Shown: positions 16,538 to 25,083 of the stretch, piece by piece | Position numbering within the stretch: the stretch's first letter is position 1 | Layout of the letters: each line of letters begins with the position of its first letter | Source of the DNA: an uncultured Parolsenella sp. | Lineage (GTDB): Bacteria > Actinomycetota > Coriobacteriia > Coriobacteriales > Atopobiaceae | Direction of reading: 5' to 3' | DNA length: 64,000 bases | Assembly (NCBI GenBank): GCA_934668375.1 | Contig: CAKUNF010000009.1 | Location: 1-64,000, forward strand | Notes under the pieces: model-generated | What the model saw: the letters and a program-made list of their open reading frames with translations, nothing else | Told to the model about the DNA's origin: nothing | The model's database searches: none | Translations under genes and position numbers: made by a program

Positions 16538-17182
16538 ATGAACTTTGCGGTCGTAGAGCCATATGCGTCCATGTTCTGGGGCGGTCTCGCCGTCACCCTC
16601 GAGGTGACGGGGGCCGCCCTCGCGCTCGCCTTTGCCCTGGGCGCCCTCATCGCCGTGCTCAAAGTGCTGCCCTGCCGCCCCCTGCGGCTGCTGCTGGACT
16701 TCTACACCTCAATCTTCCGAGGCATTCCGCTCATCGTGCTGCTCTTCATTGCCTACTTTGCAACGCCGCAGCTCACGGGCTACAAGATTTCGATGTTTGC
16801 GGCAAGTGTGCTCACGCTGGGCCTCAATGGCTCGGCCACTGTCTCAGAGACCCTGCGCGGCGGCATCGAGGGGGTCGACCACGGCCAGTACGACGCCTCG
16901 CGCGCGCTCGCGCTTCCCTACACCACGATGATGGCACGCATCATCATCCCGCAGGCGCTGCGCTCGGTGGCTCCGGCCCTCGTGAACGAGGTCATCACCG
17001 TGCTCAAGAGTTCGTCGCTCGTGGCAACGATTGGCCTCATGGACATGATGCGCGCCGCCCAGAGCGTGCAGGCACTCACGTACCGCGCGTTCGAGCCGTT
17101 CATCATCGTGGCCGTCATCTACTACGTCATCGTCATGGCGCTTACGCTCGTTGCCCGTCGCCTGGAGCAGCGCCTGCGCTAG
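16538..17182 (+). CDS. amino-acid ABC transporter permease (HisM/GlnP type)
   Basis: The 214-residue membrane protein has about five hydrophobic helices. It carries SIFRGIPLIVLLF and the ATPase-docking EAA-like loop GQYDASRALALPYTTMMARIIIPQAL (split here over 16.9 kb), which mark the His/Glu/Gln/Arg permease family. ATG 16538 was chosen because the longer frame upstream overlaps the binding-protein gene out of frame. The missing ATPase must be supplied from elsewhere in the genome. Confidence 0.88.
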   Translation: MNFAVVEPYASMFWGGLAVTLEVTGAALALAFALGALIAVLKVLPCRPLRLLLDFYTSIFRGIPLIVLLFIAYFATPQLTGYKISMFAASVLTLGLNGSATVSETLRGGIEGVDHGQYDASRALALPYTTMMARIIIPQALRSVAPALVNEVITVLKSSSLVATIGLMDMMRAAQSVQALTYRAFEPFIIVAVIYYVIVMALTLVARRLEQRLR

Positions 17183-17355
17183 CCCGCGACAAGGCCGGCC
17201 CGGACCGAGCTTTCAGCTAGCCAAAAGGCAAAGTTCAGTCTCAAACAAGCATTGCAAATACCCTGCGCATACCATCTGACCAGGGTTTTGGCACTTCTCC
17301 CACGGGCGATACTCGCATCAAGCCTCAAACGTTCCACCAAGCGAGAGGGGAAGCC

Positions 17356-19188
17356 ATGAGCTACACCACCAACGACATGCGCGGAGATCACCGCCACCCC
17401 GAGGCAGCCAGCAACCACCAGGGAAGCGCGTTCGGCCACGGCGCCGCCGCCCGCCTCATCCGACGCACGGGCGCCATCGCGCTCGTCGGCACGCTCGCCT
17501 TTGCCAGCGTTCCCGTCTCCGCCTTTGCGGCCCAGAGCCAGCAGGCGCCCCAGGCATCGGCCGCCCAGGGCTCTGGCCAGCCCGGCGAGCCTCCCTCTGG
17601 CGGCACGCCCCCGGACGCCCCCGACAACGGAGGCGCACCCTCAGGCACGCCCGGCCAAGGCGGCGGCGCCGACACAATGAGCTTTGACTACACCGGAACC
17701 TACACCGGCGCCGTTACCGCAGACGGCACGCAGGTCTCCTCGGACGGCGAGACCTTTGACGCAAGCGCCGCAGACGAGAACGCCGCCCTGGCCCAGAACG
17801 GCGGCACGCTCGCGCTCTCGGACGCGACGCTCACTAAGTCTGGCGACGACACGAATGGCGACAACTGCAACTTCTATGGCCTGAACTCCATCCTGCTCAG
17901 CGTGGGCGAGGGATCGCTTGCCACCATCAGCGGCTCTGCGCTCTCCTCCACGAGCGAGGGCTCCAACGCGATCTTTGCCACGGACTCGGGAACGGTCTTT
18001 GCCAACGACGTCCGCATCGACACGACGGCGGGGAACTCGCGCGGCCTTGACGCCACATACGGCGGCACGATCGTGGCAAGCGGCGTCACAGCCACCACAC
18101 AGGGAGACCACTGCGCCACCGCGGCCACCGACCGCGGCGGCGGCTCCATCAGCCTCACGAACTCGAACCTCTCGACGGCAGGCTCCGGCTCTCCCCTTCT
18201 CTACTCGACCGGAGACATCGAGGTCAGCGGCGTCACGGGGACGGCCAGCGGCTCGCAGATCGCTGGCATGGAGGGGCTCAACACCATCCTCGTCAACAAC
18301 TCCACACTCGAGAGCACCAACACGAGCAAGACCGCGAGCGACCCGGTGGCAAACGGCATCATCATCTACCAGTCCACCTCCGGTGACGCCGAGAGCACCA
18401 CGGGCGAGACGGCGACCTTCCAGGCGGCGGACTCCACGCTCAAGAGCGCCATCACCTCGGGCTCCATGTTCTACCTCACCAACACGAGCGCAGACGTCGT
18501 TCTCGCACGGACCACGCTCGACTTTGACTCGAGCACCGCCGACCTCATCATGGCGGTCGGCAATGACTCGAACAACTGGGGCACGGCCGGCAGCAACGGC
18601 GCCTCCGTTACGTTCACGGGCATCGAGCAGCAGCTCAAGGGCAACATCGAGGCGGACACCATCTCCAGCGTCGACCTGCACCTCACGCAGGGAAGCATCT
18701 GGACCGGCTCGGCAAGCATCACGGACAACGCCAACGGCTCAACGTCAGACGCCCCCATCACGGTCAACGTCGACGGCACGAGCAGCTGGGTCGTCACGGG
18801 CAGCTGCACCATCTCTGCCCTCAACGTGGCAAGTGGCGCCAAGATCGTGGACGAGAACGGCAAGACGGTGACGATCGTGGCAGACGGCCAGACCGTCGTG
18901 CAGGGGGACTCCGCTGTGACCGTGACGTGCAACTCGTACTCCACGAGCTATGACGCGAGCAACGCGGGCACGCTGAGCAACGATCTCATCGACCGCAGCG
19001 ACTTTGACGAGCAGATGGGCACGAGCACCACCTGGAGCATGGGAGACCAGGCGTCCGTCTCGCAGGCGAGCGAAACGACGGGCACCGCAAGCACCGCCGC
19101 CACCGCAAGCAGCAGCGAAGGCACGGGGGCGAGCGCGAACCCCGTCATCGCGTTCTTCCAGTGGCTCGGCGGGCTTCTCGGCCTCTAG
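17356..19188 (+). CDS. large secreted Ser/Thr/Asn-rich beta-helix-like protein
   Basis: This 610-residue protein has an unusually long N region (about 35 residues) before a hydrophobic signal (GAIALVGTLAFASVPVSAFA). A Pro/Gly-rich linker follows. About 480 residues then consist of short repeats of the kind 'D-x-T-L-x-x-S', 'N-S-x-L' and 'G-x-x-V-x-A', suggesting a right-handed beta-helix. No LPXTG motif is seen; the C terminus ends in a short hydrophobic FFQWLGGLLGL. It is probably an exported adhesin-like protein. GAGGGGAAG supports the start. Function is not known. Confidence 0.65.
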   Translation: MSYTTNDMRGDHRHPEAASNHQGSAFGHGAAARLIRRTGAIALVGTLAFASVPVSAFAAQSQQAPQASAAQGSGQPGEPPSGGTPPDAPDNGGAPSGTPGQGGGADTMSFDYTGTYTGAVTADGTQVSSDGETFDASAADENAALAQNGGTLALSDATLTKSGDDTNGDNCNFYGLNSILLSVGEGSLATISGSALSSTSEGSNAIFATDSGTVFANDVRIDTTAGNSRGLDATYGGTIVASGVTATTQGDHCATAATDRGGGSISLTNSNLSTAGSGSPLLYSTGDIEVSGVTGTASGSQIAGMEGLNTILVNNSTLESTNTSKTASDPVANGIIIYQSTSGDAESTTGETATFQAADSTLKSAITSGSMFYLTNTSADVVLARTTLDFDSSTADLIMAVGNDSNNWGTAGSNGASVTFTGIEQQLKGNIEADTISSVDLHLTQGSIWTGSASITDNANGSTSDAPITVNVDGTSSWVVTGSCTISALNVASGAKIVDENGKTVTIVADGQTVVQGDSAVTVTCNSYSTSYDASNAGTLSNDLIDRSDFDEQMGTSTTWSMGDQASVSQASETTGTASTAATASSSEGTGASANPVIAFFQWLGGLLGL

Positions 19189-19201
19189 CGCCTACGGGGC
19201 G

Positions 19202-19225
19202 CGCGAGGGAGGGTGCCCTCCCGCG
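19202..19225 (+). terminator. probable hairpin terminator after secreted protein
   Basis: CGCG-AGGGAGGG and CCCTCCCGCG form a stem with one bulge, 13 bases after the stop at 19188. There is no T-run, so termination strength is uncertain. Confidence 0.4.
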
Positions 19226-19318
19226 TGTCCCTTGCCGGTCGCTCGCCAGCCGCCCCGTTGTCCGCCTCGTCCGATAAGATAGAGCGCGTGAATTCAATCG
19301 CAGCTCAAAGGACGCATT

Positions 19319-21997
19319 GTGGCAGAAGAAGCAACTGAGACGCAGGAGAGGGACCCGTTTGCGCCAGGCTCGCTTGGCGAGCTCGTGCCAGACCTATGGT
19401 TCGACCCCGAGCAATGGCCAGACTACGAGCCGGAGGCGCCGCTCAGCGCCGACGAGGCGCTCGAGCGCTACCTGGACTGGTGCGCAGGCCATGGCATGGA
19501 GCTCTGGGAGCACCAGGAGGAGGCCCTACTCGACCTCGCGGCAGGAGACCACGTCATCCTGGGCACGCCAACCGGCTCGGGCAAGTCCATGGTGGCCCTG
19601 GGTCTTTGCTACCTCGCCATCTGCCAGCACAAGCGCGCCTACTACACCGCACCCATCAAGGCACTCGTCTCCGAAAAGTTCTTTGACCTCGTCGACGCCT
19701 TTGGCAAGGACAACGTGGGCATGATCACGGGAGACACCCAGATCAACACTGACGCCCCCGTCATCTGCTGCACGGAGGAAATCCTCGCCAACCAGGCGCT
19801 GCGTGAGGGTGCCGGCAGCGACGTTGCTGCCGTGGCCATGGACGAGTTCCACTTCTTTGGCGAGGCGGACCGCGGCTGGGCCTGGCAGGTCCCTCTGCTC
19901 GCGCTGCCCAACACGCAGTTCCTGCTCATGAGCGCCACGCTCGGCGACATCACGTCCGTCTCCTCCCTGCTCGAGCGCCAGACGGGCCGCGCCGTGGACG
20001 CCGTCACGGACGCGGAGCGCCCCGTGCCGCTCACCTACGAGTACGTGGACACGCCGCTCGAGGCCACGGTGGAGCTCGCCCTACGCAACGGCGACGCCCC
20101 CATCTACATCGTCCACTTTGCCCAGGACGCCGCGCTCAACACCGCACAGTCGCTCGCGAGCTATGGCGTTGCCACCAAGGAACAGCGAGACGCCGTGAAG
20201 CAGGCCTGCAAGGGCGCGCGCTTCACCACGGCGTTTGGCAAGACGCTCCAGCGCCTGCTCTCCTGCGGCGTGGGCGTGCACCACGCCGGCATGCTGCCGC
20301 GCTATCGCCTGCTCGTGGAGAAGCTCGCCCAACAGGGGCTGCTGCCCGTCATCTGCGGCACGGACACGCTGGGCGTCGGCATCAACGTGCCCATCCACAC
20401 CGTGCTGCTCACGGCGCTCACCAAGTTCGACGGTCACCGCATGCGCCGCCTGCGCGCCCGCGAGTTCCACCAGATCGCCGGCCGCGCCGGCCGCTCGGGC
20501 TTCGACACGGAGGGACGCGTCATCGCCGAGGCCCCAGAGCACGAGATAGAGAACGCAAAGGCCCTGCTCAAGGCCGGTGGCGACCCAAAGAAGCAGCGCA
20601 AGGTCAAGAAGAAGCGCCCGCCCGAGGGCTTCGTCAACTGGAACAAGGACACGTTCGAGCACCTCTGCGCGGCCACGCCCGAGACGCTCACGCCGCGCAT
20701 GCGCGTCACGCACTCCATGGTGCTCGCCGAGACCGAGCAGGGCGGCGACTCCCACGCGCGTATCATGCGCCTCATCGCAGACTCGCTGCAGACCCCGCTT
20801 GAGAAGGCCAAGCTCGTGGGCCGCGCCGACGAGGTCTTTGCCACGCTCATGGACGCCGGCGTCATCACGCGCGAGCAGACCGAGCCCGCCGAGGCAGACG
20901 AGCAGGCCGCGCTCGAGCTCGCCGAGCTGCTGCCCGCCGCCGCGACCTCGCCGCTCGCGAACCCGGCCACCTACTCGCTCACGGTTGACCTGCCCGAGGA
21001 CTTCGCGCTCGACCAGCCGCTCTCGCCGTTCCTTCTCGCCGTGCTCGAGCTTCTCGATCCGGAGAGCGAGACGTACGACATGGACCTCGTCTCCATGGTG
21101 GAGGCCACGCTCGAGGATCCCTGGCAGGTGCTGCGCGCCCAGGAGCGCGAGGCCAAGGGGCGCGCCATCGCCGAGATGAAAATGCAGGGCATCGAGTACG
21201 ACGAGCGCATGGAGCGCCTCGAGGAGGTCACGTACCCCAAGCCGCTCGAGGCCGAGCTCGACGCCGCGTTCGCCACCTACTGCGAGCAGGTGCCCTGGGC
21301 GCGCGACTACTGCCTGCGCCCCAAGTCCGTGCTGCGCGACATGCTCGAGTCCATGTCGGACTTCAAGACCTACGTGCAGCGCTACAAGCTGTCACGCTCC
21401 GAGGGGACGCTGCTGCGCTACCTCTCGGACGCCTGGCGCGTGCTCGACAAGACCGTGCCGCTCGACAAGCGCACCGAGCGGCTGGACGACATAGTTGCCT
21501 GGCTTGGGTTTGTCGTGCGTACCACGGACTCCAGCCTTGTGGACGAGTGGGAGGCATCCGGCCAAGTGGCCGAGGAGCTGCCGCCCAGCGCAGAGGCCGC
21601 CGTCGTGCGCGACCGCCATGGCCTCACCGTCCTCGTGCGCAACGCCCTGTGGCGCCGCGTTCGCCTGTTTGCCGCCGAGGAGATTCCCACGCTCGGCGAG
21701 CTGGACCAGCCTTACGGAATGGGCGAGCGCCGTTGGCGAGATGTTCTCGAGCAGTTCCACGAGGCACACGACGAGATTCTGCTCGACGCAGACGCACGTT
21801 CCACGGCATACTTTGTCGTGGATGAGGCGGACGAGCTCACGAGCCACGTCTGGCACGTGACGCAGATCTTCCACGACGCGGACGGCGACAACGACTTCCG
21901 CATCGTGGCAGACGTCGACCTCGACGCCACGCAGGACGAGGGCGAGGCCGTGTTCAAGAGCTACCGCGCAGGATCTGTCGAGGACCTCGCCGAATAG
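19319..21997 (+). CDS. Ski2-like DEAD/DEAH-box RNA helicase with DUF3516 C-terminal region
   Basis: The 892-residue ATP-dependent helicase has motif I TPTGSGKS, Ia APIKALVSEKF, II DEFHF (DEAH variant), III MSATLG, a VHHAGMLPRYR box, V TDTLGVGINVP and VI QIAGRAGRSGFD. The order and spacing match the Ski2/Mtr4/HelY group. The C-terminal 450 residues correspond to the actinobacterial DUF3516-type extension. It probably unwinds structured RNA in decay or maturation. The start is GTG with AAAGGA seven bases upstream. EngB follows after 64 bases. Confidence 0.88.
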   Translation: MAEEATETQERDPFAPGSLGELVPDLWFDPEQWPDYEPEAPLSADEALERYLDWCAGHGMELWEHQEEALLDLAAGDHVILGTPTGSGKSMVALGLCYLAICQHKRAYYTAPIKALVSEKFFDLVDAFGKDNVGMITGDTQINTDAPVICCTEEILANQALREGAGSDVAAVAMDEFHFFGEADRGWAWQVPLLALPNTQFLLMSATLGDITSVSSLLERQTGRAVDAVTDAERPVPLTYEYVDTPLEATVELALRNGDAPIYIVHFAQDAALNTAQSLASYGVATKEQRDAVKQACKGARFTTAFGKTLQRLLSCGVGVHHAGMLPRYRLLVEKLAQQGLLPVICGTDTLGVGINVPIHTVLLTALTKFDGHRMRRLRAREFHQIAGRAGRSGFDTEGRVIAEAPEHEIENAKALLKAGGDPKKQRKVKKKRPPEGFVNWNKDTFEHLCAATPETLTPRMRVTHSMVLAETEQGGDSHARIMRLIADSLQTPLEKAKLVGRADEVFATLMDAGVITREQTEPAEADEQAALELAELLPAAATSPLANPATYSLTVDLPEDFALDQPLSPFLLAVLELLDPESETYDMDLVSMVEATLEDPWQVLRAQEREAKGRAIAEMKMQGIEYDERMERLEEVTYPKPLEAELDAAFATYCEQVPWARDYCLRPKSVLRDMLESMSDFKTYVQRYKLSRSEGTLLRYLSDAWRVLDKTVPLDKRTERLDDIVAWLGFVVRTTDSSLVDEWEASGQVAEELPPSAEAAVVRDRHGLTVLVRNALWRRVRLFAAEEIPTLGELDQPYGMGERRWRDVLEQFHEAHDEILLDADARSTAYFVVDEADELTSHVWHVTQIFHDADGDNDFRIVADVDLDATQDEGEAVFKSYRAGSVEDLAE

Positions 21998-22061
21998 GAA
22001 CCCCGCGGGCGGAGGGCCCGCCCTGGCAACGTTGCGGCACCGCCCCAGAAACGGAGAAGCA

Positions 22062-22649
22062 GTGATCAACTACAACCTCGTGAAGTTCACGATGAGCGCC
22101 GGCACGGCTGAGCAGCTCCCCAACAACAATCGTCCCGAGATTGCCTTTGTCGGGCGCTCGAACGTGGGCAAGTCCTCGCTCATGAACAAGCTCTTTGGGC
22201 GCAAGGACCTCGTGAAGGTCTCCTCGAAGCCCGGCAAGACCACCACGATCAACTTCTTTGCCATCGGCGGCGTGGACTTCGTGGACCTGCCCGGCTATGG
22301 CTATGCCCGCGTGAACGCAACCGAGAAGCAGCGCTGGGACAACCTCATGGACGGCTACTTCGAGGGTGAGCGCAACCTCAAGCTCGTCGTGGCGCTCGTG
22401 GACATCCGTCACGACGCAAGCCCGCTTGACGCCCAGATGATCGGCTACCTGGAGAGCCTGGGACACCCCTACGCCATCGCGTTCACGAAGGCCGACAAGC
22501 TCAGCCACTCCAGGGGCGTGGCGCAGGCCAAGCTTCTGCGCGAGCAGCTGTGCGTGGACGAGAGCGTTCGCAGCGTGCTCGTCTCCTCGCTCAAGGGCAC
22601 GGGCATCGACGACCTCAAGAAGGTCATCGAGGAGCGCCTGAACTTCTAA
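22062..22649 (+). CDS. engB: ribosome biogenesis GTP-binding protein EngB/YsxC
   Basis: This 195-residue GTPase acts in late assembly of the large ribosomal subunit. G1 is GRSNVGKSSL, G3 DLPGYGYA, G4 TKADK and the G5 region VSSLKGTG, all in the usual order and length for EngB. The GTG at 22062 with GGAGAAG upstream gives the normal N terminus (INYNLVKFTMSA). It may share a transcript with the helicase. Confidence 0.93.
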   Translation: MINYNLVKFTMSAGTAEQLPNNNRPEIAFVGRSNVGKSSLMNKLFGRKDLVKVSSKPGKTTTINFFAIGGVDFVDLPGYGYARVNATEKQRWDNLMDGYFEGERNLKLVVALVDIRHDASPLDAQMIGYLESLGHPYAIAFTKADKLSHSRGVAQAKLLREQLCVDESVRSVLVSSLKGTGIDDLKKVIEERLNF

Positions 22650-22656
22650 CGCAATC

Positions 22657-22687
22657 TGTCCCAAAGGTGTCAAAGACTTTTGGGACA
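22657..22687. repeat. palindromic repeat family A, copy 1
   Basis: TGTCCCAAAGGTGTC pairs with GACTTTTGGGACA around an AAA loop. It lies between the convergent engB and cation-efflux genes and can act as a terminator for both. The same core recurs at 53228, 54060 and 56986. Confidence 0.8.
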
Positions 22688-22701
22688 GGGGCAAGCGCCG
22701 T

Positions 22702-23667
22702 CTAGCCGACGAGCTTGCCCTTGCCCTCGGGGCGCGGGCGAACGCCGTCGCACACGATGGGGTCATAGTGGAGCGTGAGCACGATGCCAAGCTCGCGCTC
22801 CACCTCCTTTTCTATGCCGTCGAGAACGGCATGAATCTCGAGCGGGTCGCCGTCCGCCGGCATCTCGACGTGGGCGCTCGCGAGCTTCCTGCCGGGACCG
22901 TAGTCGTGGATCATGAGGTCGTGCATGCCCAGCACGCCCGGCTTGCCGAGGATGATCTCGTGCACGCGGTTGATGACCTCCTCCGAGGGCGCCTGGCCCA
23001 GCAACGGATTCACCGTGTCCCTCACGAGCCCCAGGCCACTCACGAGCACGAACGCGCCAACGCCAAGCGCCACCCAGCCATCAAGCTGAAGGTTCGTGAT
23101 ATACGAGATGACCGAGCACGCGAGAACCGTGAACGTCGCGATGGCATCGTTTCTCGAGTCAACGGCCGTGGCCTCGAGAGTCTCGGACTCGATGCGACGG
23201 CCGATCGTGCGGTTAAAGCTCATCATCCATGCCTTGACGGCGATGGAGAGCAGCATGACCACGATGACGGGCAGGCCGAACTCGACCGGCTGCGGGTCGA
23301 CGATGCGCTCGATTCCCGAGCGCGCAAGCTCCAGACCCACGGCTGTCACAAGGACGGCGACGACGAGGCCCGCAAGGTACTCGAAGCGCCCATGGCCATA
23401 GGGGTGCCCCTTGTCCGCAGGCTTGCTCGCCAGCTTGAACCCCGCAAGCGTCACGATGTTGCTCGATGCGTCGGAGAGGTTGTTGAGGGCATCCGCCACG
23501 ATCGAGACGGAGCCGGACATGAGGCCGATGGCCCCCTTCGCAAGGCAGAGGACCACGTTGCAAACGATGCCGACGAGTCCGGCCATGAGCCCGTATGAGG
23601 TACGGACGTCCGGGTCGTTCACGCGCCCGTAGTTTTTCACGAACAGCCTCGACAGCCAGTCAGTCAT
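22702..23667 (-). CDS. cation diffusion facilitator (zinc/iron/manganese efflux)
   Basis: The 321-residue membrane transporter has about six helices and the family HxxxD-type sites: SIVADALNNLSD in helix 2 and AVDSRNDAI in helix 5. A His/Gly-rich KGHPYGHGRFE loop and a C-terminal cytoplasmic domain (HDLMIHDYGPGRKLASAHVEM) follow. It likely exports divalent metal in exchange for protons; the specific metal is uncertain. I chose ATG 23667 over GTG 23679 because of the AAAGGGGAG spacing. Confidence 0.88.
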   Translation of the reverse strand: MTDWLSRLFVKNYGRVNDPDVRTSYGLMAGLVGIVCNVVLCLAKGAIGLMSGSVSIVADALNNLSDASSNIVTLAGFKLASKPADKGHPYGHGRFEYLAGLVVAVLVTAVGLELARSGIERIVDPQPVEFGLPVIVVMLLSIAVKAWMMSFNRTIGRRIESETLEATAVDSRNDAIATFTVLACSVISYITNLQLDGWVALGVGAFVLVSGLGLVRDTVNPLLGQAPSEEVINRVHEIILGKPGVLGMHDLMIHDYGPGRKLASAHVEMPADGDPLEIHAVLDGIEKEVERELGIVLTLHYDPIVCDGVRPRPEGKGKLVG

Positions 23668-23692
23668 GGCAAACAGCACTCCCCTTTACGCA

Positions 23693-23729
23693 CGAGGAGG
23701 GCATCCGGAAGTACCGGACACCCTCCTCG
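23693..23729 (-). terminator. hairpin after RGG-protein gene
   Basis: CGAGGAGGG (23693-23701) and CCCTCCTCG (23721-23729), with an inner TCCGG/CCGGA, form a strong stem 40 bases downstream of the minus-strand stop at 23769. The T-run is absent. Confidence 0.6.
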
Positions 23730-23768
23730 CGCCTTATACCCAGGCTCTGGGCCTTGAATCGCTAGACC

Positions 23769-24836
23769 TTAGTAGCGGTTGCCGCCACGGTAGCCGCCGC
23801 GGTCGCCACCGCGGTTGTCACGGCCGCCGAAGCCGCCGCGGTCATTGCCGCCACGGTAGCCGCCGCGGTCGCCGTTGCCGCGGAAGCCGCCGCGGTCGCC
23901 GCCGCGGGAGTCACGGCTGTCACGGCCGCCGAAGCCGCCGCGGTCGTTGCCGCCACGGAAGCCGCCGCGGTCGCCGTTGCCGCGGAAGCCGCCGCGGTCG
24001 CCGCCGCGGGAGTCACGGCCACCGAAGCCGCCACGACCACCGCGGTCGCCACCGCGGTCGTTGCCGCGGAAGCCGCCACGGTCATTGCCGCCGCGGAAGC
24101 CGCCGCGGTCGCCGCCGCGGGAGTCACGGCCGCCGAAGCCGCCGCGGCCACCGCGGTCGCCGCCACGGTCGTTGCCGCCGCGGAAGCCGTTGCGGCCGCC
24201 GCGGTCGTCGCGCTTGCCGCCGAAGCCGCCGCGCTCCTCGCGGTCATCGTCCAGGCCGAGGGCCACGAGCGGATCAATCACCTTGTCGAGAAGGGCGATG
24301 AGCTGGGCCATGTCGTCCTCGCCAAGGCCGGGGACGAGGTCCTCGCCCTTGCGCTCGAAGGCCTCAGCGCGCTCGATGGCGCCCTCGTCGGCCATGACGA
24401 CGACCTTGCGCATGTCGGGCTCCTCCGGCTCGACGCGCGCGACGATGTCGTTCTTCTCGGCCTCGGCCATCATGGAGTCGAGCTCGCGCAGGCGCATGCC
24501 GAGCAGCTCGGACATCTCCTTCTGCTCCATCTTGGGCTTGAGCTGCAGGAGCTTGAGCGCGCGCACGAGGGCGCTCGCCTTGCCGCCCTTCTCCTCCTGC
24601 TCGCGGCGCATCACGGCGCGGCGGCAGCGGAGCAGGCGGGCGGCCTTGTTGGCCTTGTCGAACAGGACGTCGTTGGCGTCGGTCTGCTCGGCAGCCACAT
24701 CCTCGGCCTTGGGCTCGGAAGCCTCGGCCTCGGCGGTGTTCTCGGTGTCGTTCTCAACGGCCTCGACCTCGGCCGTCTCCTCCACGACCTCAGTCGTGGC
24801 CTCGTCTAGCGTCTCGTCATTCTCGAACTGGGACAT
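23769..24836 (-). CDS. winged-helix (MarR-like) protein with long C-terminal RGG-box tail
   Basis: This 355-residue protein has three regions. The first 60 residues are Glu/Ala/Thr-rich and acidic. Residues about 60-160 resemble a winged-helix fold (LLQLKPKMEQKEMSELLGMR, ARVEPEEPDMRKVVVM). A tail from about residue 205 has about 26 RGG units mixed with FRGG, YRGG, NDRGG and GGRDSRGG. RGG tails bind RNA or nucleic acid weakly and favour condensates, mostly in eukaryotes; in bacteria they are uncommon at this length. AAGGAGACATG supports the second of two tandem ATGs. A regulatory or RNA-binding role is inference. Confidence 0.75.
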   Translation of the reverse strand: MSQFENDETLDEATTEVVEETAEVEAVENDTENTAEAEASEPKAEDVAAEQTDANDVLFDKANKAARLLRCRRAVMRREQEEKGGKASALVRALKLLQLKPKMEQKEMSELLGMRLRELDSMMAEAEKNDIVARVEPEEPDMRKVVVMADEGAIERAEAFERKGEDLVPGLGEDDMAQLIALLDKVIDPLVALGLDDDREERGGFGGKRDDRGGRNGFRGGNDRGGDRGGRGGFGGRDSRGGDRGGFRGGNDRGGFRGNDRGGDRGGRGGFGGRDSRGGDRGGFRGNGDRGGFRGGNDRGGFGGRDSRDSRGGDRGGFRGNGDRGGYRGGNDRGGFGGRDNRGGDRGGYRGGNRY

Positions 24837-25021
24837 CATGTCTCCTTCTTGCGCCATCCACGGCGCTCACCTGGCGCATCCTCGCGCCCCATGCCGGATT
24901 CCTCAACTCAGATCATCTATGTCATTCGTCTCTTTGCCCCTCCCGGGGCGCCCGGCACCAGCGGATTAGTTTAAGGCCCGAGCTGGGCAAACGCGGCCGC
25001 GCTCCCACATTCACCGAAACG

Positions 25022-25062
25022 CCAAGGTGCCCAGGGGCGATCGCCGTCCTTGGGCACCTTGG
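25022..25062 (-). terminator. hairpin after XRE-aminotransferase gene
   Basis: CCAAGGTGCCCA (25022-25033) and TGGGCACCTTGG (25051-25062) form a perfect 12-bp stem 22 bases beyond the stop at 25084. There is no T-run on the minus strand. Confidence 0.65.
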
Positions 25063-25083
25063 GTTGGGGCTATTCCGGGGGCG

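Noticed and set aside
23769..24240. Regular 24-36 base repeats resembling a CRISPR array
   Set aside because: The repeats are codons for RGG units inside one long reading frame, there are no unique spacers and no cas genes.
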